DNA of 64,000 nt from Methanobacteriota archaeon. GTDB taxonomy: Archaea > Halobacteriota > Methanomicrobia > Methanomicrobiales > Methanomicrobiaceae. Shown one piece after another: positions 20,837-29,283 of this stretch (position 1 is the first letter of the stretch; each line of letters begins with the position of its first letter). The notes below the pieces were generated by a model. It was not told where the DNA came from and searched no databases. It worked only from the letters and a program-made list of their open reading frames with translations. The position numbers and the translations under genes were made by a program. The DNA lies in NCBI GenBank assembly GCA_016841485.1, contig JAENZA010000005.1, positions 1 to 64,000 of the forward strand, written 5' to 3'.

Positions 20837-21430
20837 ATTAGTGCCGAGAGTTCTTTATATGTGGTATTGGGGTGATGGGGATTTCGAAACCTTCTCCCAG
20901 GTCCGGGGGCGTGGCGTGACCGCGTCAATGGGCCATTGGATGCTGGGAAGGAGACAAAGTGAAGGGAGCATGGCGGTCTATGAAGCATGTGCCATACCTG
21001 CCGACTGTATTCGGAAGGGAGAGGACCTCATTTCCGTAATTCATCACTGGCAAAACGGGTGGTTGTGCCTTCTGTCGACCCGGCATGGGCGGGTGCGGCA
21101 CCCTTCTTCAGAGGAGGAACCGGCACCCGGGAGCCAATATTCCCCTGGCTGCCATTTTTTGACCATTCACCCCTTCAATGGGCATAATTGAAGGAGTAGT
21201 CCGGGCCTGTGAAAAAATTCGGCACATGCGTATCGGCGGTGCCTTTTTAGGGTGAACATACTGCGTCTATGGTGGTCGGCGGGTCTCTGATGGCTGATCC
21301 TTTCATGACCTGAAAGGGGGTTGTTTGCCCAAAAGTGACTTCTGGGGGGTTAATTTATGCACAATGCTGTCATTGCCTCTCTGATACTGCGAAAAAACGG
21401 ATATTTATACAAAAAATCGCCTCAATTCCT

Positions 21431-21474
21431 CCAGAATGGACAAATTTCGTTCGATAATTGTGAAGAAATTCTGG
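21431..21474. repeat. Inverted repeat in AT-rich leader (CCAGAAT...ATTCTGG)
   Basis: Perfect 7-bp arms, 30-nt loop, in AT-rich noncoding DNA upstream of 21717. Confidence 0.5.
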
Positions 21475-21716
21475 ATATTTTTTTGGCCGATTTCTGCATA
21501 TTTTAGAGCTTTATTATGCGTTAAATAGTAATTATATCATCATATGTGTCTTTAAATTCAATGCAGGCTGATATAAATTGCTGGATTTTGAATCGGGGTG
21601 ATTATAATTTGCCAAAATTGATTCTATCTGATTATCATCAAGGAATATTTTAAATCCTGAAGATGTATTCTATTTATAGCAATTAGCCTCCAAGGCGGCT
21701 CCCGGAGGGGGGTTGA

Positions 21717-22181
21717 ATGGAAACAGCCAGCAAAGTAATGAACACTATTGGTGCAGCATCCGGGAACGTCCCGGTGCCGTATCCGGAAACGCTTACGGAT
21801 GATGAGATCGAGACGACATTCAAGGAGAGTGGAGCCTGGGGACTGTATACCAGCGTGGACCTGAAGGAGTGCAACCCCGCCACTATTCGTGATGCGGGGA
21901 AGATCCGCGAGTTTGTCATCGAACTGTGCGACAGAATTGATATGAAGAGATTCGGCGAACCCACCATTGTTCATTTCGGACCGTGCGAGAAGGTTGCCGG
22001 GTACTCGCTGGCCCAGCTGATCGAAACATCACTGGTCTCCGGTCACTTCGCGAATGAAACCAATGCTGCATATCTTGACATCTTCAGCTGCAAGGAATAC
22101 TCGCCACGGGTTGTCGCGGAGTTCTGCAGGACTTTCTTCGAGGCCTCATCGGTTACCACCCACATCCTGTTCCGCGAATAA
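21717..22181 (+). CDS. S-adenosylmethionine decarboxylase-like protein
   Basis: 154 aa; GYSLAQLIETSLVSGHFANETNAAYLDIFSCKEYSPRVVAEFCRTFFEASSVTTHILFRE aligns by eye with the SpeH core. Confidence 0.6.
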   Translation: METASKVMNTIGAASGNVPVPYPETLTDDEIETTFKESGAWGLYTSVDLKECNPATIRDAGKIREFVIELCDRIDMKRFGEPTIVHFGPCEKVAGYSLAQLIETSLVSGHFANETNAAYLDIFSCKEYSPRVVAEFCRTFFEASSVTTHILFRE

Positions 22182-22243
22182 GCGGGCACCTTATTTTTTG
22201 GCCTGATACCCGGAGTCATAGGACCCTGCATGACGGGCCGCGA

Positions 22244-23866
22244 TCAAATCGCTTCAATTCTTCTGAACCTGAAGACAATTCTCCAGTTCTGCTGTTCACG
22301 AAGGGTCAGTTCGTTCATTTCCTGGAGGAGATTGCAGAGCTCCTCCATACTGTGGGCATGGCGGACATTACTGCGTATGGCGGTCAGGTGCCTGACGACG
22401 TGGGCATACCGTTCGGCATTGCGGAGATACTCCCGCTGAAGCCTGACGGCGGCGATGGCAGAACCCACTGCCGGGAGGGTGATCGTGAGATAGGCAAGGG
22501 CAAGTGCTGTGTCTAATCCCCCGTCAGCACCGATACTATGACCTAAACCGAGGGCGTGCATCACGGCAAAGATGAGGGTTCCCACGAAGAGGGTTTCGCC
22601 GAGGATAAGCATCGTAAGGTAGGTTCTGCCTGCATGGGCACTCGCCTTTTCGTAAAACCTGAGGCGGTTGCTGACCCATGCAGAACGGAAGAACTTCTTC
22701 ATGGGGGCAAACGGGATGTCAAGACGGCAGTAGGAGATCGGCCGTGTCTCCATGATTGATTCAAATGCAATCACCATCCAGTCATTCGGGCGGTTTGACA
22801 GGCTCATATGCGGCGGGGTGTCGGGAGATTCGCAGTGGATACAGACAATGCAGAGGAAAAATGCAGCCCTGATTCGTTCGGCAAGGAAGTTATAGTCAAT
22901 CCATTTCCTGTGAAAATCTCCGTACCGGGAGGCGGTCATCAGGATGATGATGCACAGGATCTCCACCACCTCGAGCCAAATAACCCAGGTTTTCTCCGGG
23001 AAGAAGAGGGTCTGGAGGGTGATGGTAGCCACAGCGAGTGCCGCAAGCAGGGAGACGCAGGTGCCGGTCAGGGTATAGTAGCGCCGGTACCGCCGTGCCA
23101 GAAGCTGTGTCCGTGTAAAGTACGGGAGGAGGGTAGCTGATGCCGGTTCTATGACATCTTCGGGGAGGCCTGCCTTCTCCGCTTCCATCCTGAGCAATTT
23201 CCGGTACCTCTGGAACGTTGCAAGGTAGGCTCCCCCGGGGATGCTTTCCCTGTTGTATTCATCGAGCTGGGTGTAGGTCTCGAAGATGCGGTCATCATGT
23301 GGAAGTTCATAAGTTTCGCCGTTCTCAGGGTCGATGGCCACGACCGTTGTACCATGGATCTCTGCAAGTTCGAACATGCTCCCCGGGTGGTATGCCGTTG
23401 CCCCTGGTTCCCATTCACCGACAAGGATGACGAGGTTTGCAAGGTCGATTATTCCGTCATCGGTAGGATCGTAGCCGCGAATGGCCTCTTCGGGGATGAC
23501 CGGTGCGATATCAAAGGAGACCTCTCCTTCAAAGGGGAAGAATTCCGGTTCCTCATTTCCTTCTTCTGCGATCAGCAGTACCTCCGGAGGGTGGGAAATA
23601 TGGTCCCAGATACTGTCATCGAGCAGTGTTTCCAGAACGGCATGTTCGGGCCCGGGACGAAACGGCAGGACAAACCGGTAGGTATGATCGGTCTTTTTCA
23701 GAATGGACTCGAGACGATGAATCGTCGCTTTTATTCCCTTCAGGACCCGGGCCGTCTCAAAATGGTGTTCACTGATTATAAGCCCCGTCTGGATAACAAT
23801 CGAGAGGGCATGGTCATGGGTGATTTCGGTCAATTCACCGTCTCCGGTCCCTGTCATCTTCGTCAT
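22244..23866 (-). CDS. SLOG-like N-terminal domain + SLATT/DUF4231-like multi-TM protein
   Basis: N-terminal Rossmann-like LANLVILVGEWEPGATAYHPGSMFELAEIHGTTVVAID; four predicted TMs; LEVVEILCIIILMTASRYGDFHRKWIDYNFLAERIRAAFFLC. Confidence 0.6.
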   Translation of the reverse strand: MTKMTGTGDGELTEITHDHALSIVIQTGLIISEHHFETARVLKGIKATIHRLESILKKTDHTYRFVLPFRPGPEHAVLETLLDDSIWDHISHPPEVLLIAEEGNEEPEFFPFEGEVSFDIAPVIPEEAIRGYDPTDDGIIDLANLVILVGEWEPGATAYHPGSMFELAEIHGTTVVAIDPENGETYELPHDDRIFETYTQLDEYNRESIPGGAYLATFQRYRKLLRMEAEKAGLPEDVIEPASATLLPYFTRTQLLARRYRRYYTLTGTCVSLLAALAVATITLQTLFFPEKTWVIWLEVVEILCIIILMTASRYGDFHRKWIDYNFLAERIRAAFFLCIVCIHCESPDTPPHMSLSNRPNDWMVIAFESIMETRPISYCRLDIPFAPMKKFFRSAWVSNRLRFYEKASAHAGRTYLTMLILGETLFVGTLIFAVMHALGLGHSIGADGGLDTALALAYLTITLPAVGSAIAAVRLQREYLRNAERYAHVVRHLTAIRSNVRHAHSMEELCNLLQEMNELTLREQQNWRIVFRFRRIEAI

Positions 23867-24123
23867 TGTGATACACCCTTGTGTTCCGTACCGCCGCTTT
23901 CTCGGGAAAGGCGACCAAAAACCCCGGTGCCCTCTCCCTCGAAAGGGTAAGCAATTTTCTGCGGTAGGGTGGCCCGTCTGCCGGCAATGACCCGTTTTCG
24001 GCAGGTCTCTTCTGGTATGTAACCCCTTATGCTACATAAAATGCAGGACGTTTTCTACCAGGGGGTGCAGCACCTTTTTTCCGGGATGGACGGCGTTAAA
24101 CGGGACATCCGGGTGCAAATTGC

Positions 24124-24411
24124 TCACCCTCCTGCAACAGGGGGGAAGAGGGCGATGATATCCCCGTCTTCGATTATTGTATCGAGTCCCTCTATAAAAT
24201 GGATGTTTCTCCCGTTTTTCAGGATATTGACATATTTTCTGAGGTCCCCCGTCTCAGTGAACAACATTTTCCCGAGACCGTCGTACCGGGTGGTGATCAC
24301 GTCCAGCACCATGCGTATGGTTGCTCCCCCGGCAATGTTGAGGACAACGGTGGCGTCCGCCACCTCACGAAAGGTTGCGAATGTTTTTACGGTGATGGAT
24401 ACGGTTTGCAT
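24124..24411 (-). CDS. moaD: MoaD/ThiS-family ubiquitin-like protein
   Basis: Start refined to MQTVSITVKTFATFREVADATVVLNI; C-terminal ...DIIALFPPVAGG. Confidence 0.85.
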   Translation of the reverse strand: MQTVSITVKTFATFREVADATVVLNIAGGATIRMVLDVITTRYDGLGKMLFTETGDLRKYVNILKNGRNIHFIEGLDTIIEDGDIIALFPPVAGG

Positions 24412-24506
24412 GGTCGCAATTGTTGCAGGAGGGGTGGTGGCAGACCGTTCGGGAGGGCCGTTCATCCCCCCGTGGCGACCTGCAACGTGTGTTTCTTCCC
24501 GATTTT

Positions 24507-26291
24507 TTAGTGAATGCCCAGTTCCTTCAGTTTTCCGGTGGTCGGTACGCCTGTTTCATCCCATCCGCGTACGGCGTAGTATTCCTTCAGGAGTTCGTCA
24601 CGGTGCCAGACCATGCCCTTCGGGGCACCTTCCTGCAGCGGTTCGCTGAGCAGGCGTTCGGGGAGGGTGTCTGCATCCATCCCGATGCCTCTGTCGAGAT
24701 TGAAGAGTTTCTGGAGGTTCCAGATGCGTTCCCCGGCTGTCATCACTTTTGCCGCATCGAATGGTATGCCGGTGGCCGCGGTCATGAGGTCCGCATAATC
24801 GTCGGCATTGAGAGAGAACACGGTGAATAGGCACATGCCCAGTGCATCAATTGCGGCTGTGAGGTCCTGGTAGGTTCTCACCCATTCAGGTTTGTTCACC
24901 GTCTCGTACGGGTCGATTTTCTCCGGTGACCCGAGGACTTCAGGTGAGATCAGGTATGCGTATACGTGGTCGCCCCCCCGCACGGAGGTCGCATAGGCAA
25001 GCCCCTGTCCCTGGAGTCCCCTCGGGTCGTAGGCGGGTAGTTCCTGCTTTTTCACGCTCATCGAGAGTTCCGGGTGACCGTAGCGCTCGGCAAACCGGTA
25101 AGACCCGTCTGCAAGTTCCTCCCCGATGCCTTCCCGTGTTGCCATCTGCCTGAGCACGGCAAGCATGCCGTCGGCATCGCCGAAGCGGATGGGATGGTCC
25201 ACGTATCCCTTCTCTGCCATCTCCATCAGGCAGGCGATGGTGGCACCGGCAGAGACCGCATCGAGGCCGTATTCGTTGCAGATACTATTCGCCTTGGTGA
25301 CCGCTATCAGGTCATCGATGCCGCAGTCCGGGCCGAATGCCCAAATGGGTTCATACTCCGGCCCTTCACCGGTTTTGCCCTCGATCTCATGGACTCTTCC
25401 GCACCGGATGATACAGGCATAGCACCCCTTCGCCTTCTTGAAGATGGTTTCTTTTATCGTCTCGCCGGATACCTTCTCCGCCTCCTCGAAGTGTGCGGTC
25501 TGGAAATTATTGGTGGGGAGGATGTAGTTTTCGTTGATGATGTTGACGAGAACGGCGGTGCCGTAGTCCTGGATGGACTTTGAGACGCCCTCCGCTTCGA
25601 TTTTCCCCCGGATGCGGTCCTTGATGAGGTTCAGGCTATCTTCGTCGGCGACACCGATCTTCTGCTCTCCCCGTACTGCAATGGCCTTGAGATTCTTCGA
25701 CCCCATCACGGCCCCGCACCCGCCGCGTCCAGCCGCCCGGTATTTTTCATTGATTACGCAGGTGATAAGCGAGAGCTGTTCCCCGGACGGCCCGATGCAG
25801 GCGACCCGTATCTTTGTATCATCATGCTCCTGCTGGATGATATCCGTCGTCTCACCGGTCGTCCTGCCCCAGACGTCTGCGGCGTCAAAGAGGGAGACCT
25901 CTCCGTTATCCAGGAAGAGATATACCGGTTTGGGGGCCTTTCCGGTGATGACAGCGGCGTCAAATCCCGCTTTTTTCATCTTCCAGCCGAAGACTCCGCC
26001 GCTGTTGGAGCTGATGGCGCATCCCGTCAGTGGGGAGAGGGTTGATATTTCATACCTGCTTCCGAGCGGTATACCCGTCCCGGTCAGGGGTCCGGTGGCG
26101 AACACCAGGGCATTGTCCTCACTCAGGGGATCGGTTCCGGGAAGCACCATGTCGGTGAGGAACCTGATTCCAAAGCCCCTGCCGCCGATATATTCTTCCT
26201 TCATTGATTGCGGGGTTGGTTTGACCTTTACCGTTCCCGCACTCAAGTCGATATACGCAATATTGCCTGCATATGCATCCATTACACTCAC
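24507..26291 (-). CDS. aor: Aldehyde:ferredoxin oxidoreductase
   Basis: 594 aa; AGNIAYIDLSAGTVKVKPTPQSMKEEYIGGRGFGIRFL...RAAGRGGCGAVMGSKNLKAIAVRG. Confidence 0.92.
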   Translation of the reverse strand: MSVMDAYAGNIAYIDLSAGTVKVKPTPQSMKEEYIGGRGFGIRFLTDMVLPGTDPLSEDNALVFATGPLTGTGIPLGSRYEISTLSPLTGCAISSNSGGVFGWKMKKAGFDAAVITGKAPKPVYLFLDNGEVSLFDAADVWGRTTGETTDIIQQEHDDTKIRVACIGPSGEQLSLITCVINEKYRAAGRGGCGAVMGSKNLKAIAVRGEQKIGVADEDSLNLIKDRIRGKIEAEGVSKSIQDYGTAVLVNIINENYILPTNNFQTAHFEEAEKVSGETIKETIFKKAKGCYACIIRCGRVHEIEGKTGEGPEYEPIWAFGPDCGIDDLIAVTKANSICNEYGLDAVSAGATIACLMEMAEKGYVDHPIRFGDADGMLAVLRQMATREGIGEELADGSYRFAERYGHPELSMSVKKQELPAYDPRGLQGQGLAYATSVRGGDHVYAYLISPEVLGSPEKIDPYETVNKPEWVRTYQDLTAAIDALGMCLFTVFSLNADDYADLMTAATGIPFDAAKVMTAGERIWNLQKLFNLDRGIGMDADTLPERLLSEPLQEGAPKGMVWHRDELLKEYYAVRGWDETGVPTTGKLKELGIH

Positions 26292-26441
26292 CGATCCTCA
26301 ACTACCAATTTATGGTATTTAAGGATATTGTGTCAGGATTGGTTTTTTCCCGCTGCCGGCACAAAAACAAGGTTTCTTCAACAGGCATGGATTTGGGAAA
26401 TATCAAAGAGAAAAATGGGGAATTAATGAAGATTTGCTTCT

Positions 26442-28337
26442 TTAGTCATAGATCCTGTGTTCGGCACTCTGCAGGATTTTCTGCAGCATCTCCGGATAGG
26501 ATATCCTCGCAAGGGCGGCCATCTTGGCCAGGTGCCCGTCCCAGCACCAGCCGGGGTTCGGGTTGACCTCGAGAAGACGGGGAGTGCCGTTATGGTCAAG
26601 GCGCCAGTCAAAGCGTGCATAATCCCTGCATTTCAGTCTCCCGAAGAGCTTCAGGCAGCTTGCGACAAGGAATCTCTGCACGTCTTCGGAGAGGTGTGCC
26701 CGGACAGACCTGAGGTTCCAGTAAGGCGAGGACGGGTCCCATTTCGCCTCATACCCGCATATCCGTGGATAGGAAGAGGGAAGGGCCGAGTAGTCCTCCT
26801 CGATTATTGGGAGCACCTCATACATGTCGGGAAGATTGCCGATGATCCCGACACTGACATCACTCCCCGAAAGGAATTCCTCGACGAGGATGGAGGTATC
26901 CTGACCGCAGCGCGCCCTGACATCCATGATTGCCTCCTGAAGTTGTGCTATGTCGGTACAGACACTCTTCATGGTGATACCGACGCTGGAGTCCCCAAGG
27001 TTCGGTTTGACGATGACCGGAAACCTGAGCGGCTGTTCGATGAACGAACTGTCGGCGGGGTTGATAAGAAAAGCCTTCGGGACAGGGATGTCAAGTTCAT
27101 GCGCCGCACCGCGTACCAGGGATTTGTCGTAACAGTAGGCAAGGCACTGTGGGCCCCCGCCGGTGTAGGGGATACCGAGCGTCTCAAGGACTGCCGGAAT
27201 ATGGAGTTCCTTGAGCGGGTCGTTGAAGAATCCCTCATCGCAGAGATTGAAGACGAAGTCGGTCTTCTTTCCCTTCTGCTGAAGGGCTCTGACAAGCGAG
27301 GCATGGTTGTCGACATAGGTGAAGGAATACTCATCGATGGCCGAAAGGGCCTTTTTGAGCTCCTCTATGGTGTGAAAATCATCCTCGTCAAAGACGCACG
27401 AAGGCCGGACCCGGTCCTTCAGACGGGGGTCGCCCATAACGACGGTGATGTTTCGTTTCGCGGAGGTAACCTGTTTTCTGCGGGTCCATGCCTTTTCCAC
27501 CCGTGACGTGATGACCAGGCGCCTGCCCATCATGCCGAGATCATGGTTTTTCCGGGATTTTGGAATGAGGGGGTCGTGGAAGGCGATGTCCCGGTAGCCG
27601 CACTCTTCAAGCATATCCCGGATGCGTTCCCGGCTATACAGGCGCTCTGCATAGAACTGATCGGCAAGCACCCCTTTTCTGACATGGGTGATGACCTCGC
27701 GGGAGATCAGTTTTTCCCCGTCCTCCGAGAGGCTGCGCTCACGGCATACGAAGTAGTTCTGGTCTATCCATTCCCAGCTGCGGGGTTCATAATGGTCCCT
27801 GAGATAGGCGCCGTCTGCGATATCCAGGAGGAGACCTCCCCCCGGTTTTACCACCCTGAACACTTCTTTGAGGATGTTTTTGTCATCCTCATATGATTCG
27901 AAGTAGCCGAAGCTGTTGCCAGGAATGAGAACATGATCGAACGTATCGGTCTGAAAGGCAAGTTTTCGTGCGTCTCCTTCCCGAAAATTCACGTTAAGTC
28001 CTTCGTTTTTCGCCTGCTTCTTTGCCCGGGTGATGAGGTAATGCGAACGGTCAAGGCCGGAGACTGTGGAAAATCCCCGTCGTGCAAGCTCCAGTGAGTG
28101 CCGTCCCTGGCCGCAGCAGAGATCAAGGATACTGTCGCCGGGCTGAAGGTCGAGGGCGCCGGAAAAGAGATCGACTTCTTCTGCGGTAATGCAGGTATCC
28201 TCAATGACATCACCGTCCGTACGGAGGTAGTTTGCATTGAAAATTTCCCTCCACCAGTCGGCCCTGACATAGCTCTCCAGGCTTTCTACAGGGCCAATAT
28301 AACTGGTTATTTTAGATTTAGGCGCATTTTTGCTCAT
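26442..28337 (-). CDS. Fusion: class I SAM methyltransferase + D-alanine-D-alanine ligase-like ATP-grasp
   Basis: ILDLCCGQGRHSLELARRGFSTVSGLDRS; then FPVIVKPNLGDSSVGITMKSV, EEFLSGSDVSVGIIGN, CRDYARFDWRLDHNGTPRLLEVNPNPGW. Confidence 0.85.
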   Translation of the reverse strand: MSKNAPKSKITSYIGPVESLESYVRADWWREIFNANYLRTDGDVIEDTCITAEEVDLFSGALDLQPGDSILDLCCGQGRHSLELARRGFSTVSGLDRSHYLITRAKKQAKNEGLNVNFREGDARKLAFQTDTFDHVLIPGNSFGYFESYEDDKNILKEVFRVVKPGGGLLLDIADGAYLRDHYEPRSWEWIDQNYFVCRERSLSEDGEKLISREVITHVRKGVLADQFYAERLYSRERIRDMLEECGYRDIAFHDPLIPKSRKNHDLGMMGRRLVITSRVEKAWTRRKQVTSAKRNITVVMGDPRLKDRVRPSCVFDEDDFHTIEELKKALSAIDEYSFTYVDNHASLVRALQQKGKKTDFVFNLCDEGFFNDPLKELHIPAVLETLGIPYTGGGPQCLAYCYDKSLVRGAAHELDIPVPKAFLINPADSSFIEQPLRFPVIVKPNLGDSSVGITMKSVCTDIAQLQEAIMDVRARCGQDTSILVEEFLSGSDVSVGIIGNLPDMYEVLPIIEEDYSALPSSYPRICGYEAKWDPSSPYWNLRSVRAHLSEDVQRFLVASCLKLFGRLKCRDYARFDWRLDHNGTPRLLEVNPNPGWCWDGHLAKMAALARISYPEMLQKILQSAEHRIYD

Positions 28338-28593
28338 TAATTTGCCTTATAAAAAATATGATATCTCCGTTCAGATAATAAAGCTATCTGGGGCGTTAAA
28401 AAATTCATCCTATTAAAGTCTTATGAGGGGTTCTCGGCGGCGGTGTATCGGGGGGATAAGCCTTACGCGCACTGGTCAGGTCAGGAAGGGATGCCCCCCC
28501 GTCTCCCTCCGGACCCTTCTGTCATGGCGGGGAGATCTGTGCATCCCCGGTGGCTCCCTTAGATTCATAACGATGCATGGACTATAGAAAACT

Positions 28594-29268
28594 ATGCCGC
28601 ACCTGTCCCGGACACCTTTAGGGGGATACATCACGCTCTTCCTGCAGGTGATGATAATCCTCATCATCGTCGACAGTGCAATGGCGAGGAACTACTCCTA
28701 TGTCTTCGGCGGAATTGTCGTCCTTCTCCTGACCCTGGTCCCGATGATGATGGATCGGCAAATCCATATAACGATCCCCTGGTGGCTGACCTTTCTTATT
28801 GTCCTCTCCCTGTACATTCACATCGGCGGTCAGTACTTTGAATGGTACACCTCGTTTTACCCCTATTATGACAAAATTGCACACCTGATATCCGGGACGA
28901 CCGTCGCCCTCATTGGCTTTACCCTGGTGCTCCTCCTAGACCAGTACACTGAGAACAACTTCAACCGACCGGTGATCATCTTCATGATCATCATGTTTAC
29001 GGTGGCATTCGGCGGCTTCTGGGAGATCTTTGAATATACCGTGGATACGTTCCTGGGGGTAGAGATGCAGCATGGGCTCGACGACACCATGCTGGATATG
29101 ATCTTCGTCCTTGTCGGGGCGGTTGTTGTTGCTGCCCTTGGTAATTTCTATCTGCGGAGGGTTTCAAAAAAGACCCTCTCCCGTCTCTTTCTGGGAAAGC
29201 CCGACCTGGTGGAGAAGGTCTATGGATGCATATCCGATCTGCCCCAACAGAGGAGAAAAAAGGACTGA
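28594..29268 (+). CDS. DUF2238-like multi-TM membrane protein
   Basis: 224 aa; several TMs, conserved-looking YYDKIAHLISGTTVALIGF and GGFWEIFEYTVDTFLG. Confidence 0.6.
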   Translation: MPHLSRTPLGGYITLFLQVMIILIIVDSAMARNYSYVFGGIVVLLLTLVPMMMDRQIHITIPWWLTFLIVLSLYIHIGGQYFEWYTSFYPYYDKIAHLISGTTVALIGFTLVLLLDQYTENNFNRPVIIFMIIMFTVAFGGFWEIFEYTVDTFLGVEMQHGLDDTMLDMIFVLVGAVVVAALGNFYLRRVSKKTLSRLFLGKPDLVEKVYGCISDLPQQRRKKD

Positions 29269-29283
29269 CCTTGGGGGCCGGGA

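Noticed and set aside
26457-27506. 349-aa plus-strand ORF opposite the methyltransferase/ATP-grasp fusion
   Set aside because: Mirror of the fusion protein reading frame; no signature motifs.
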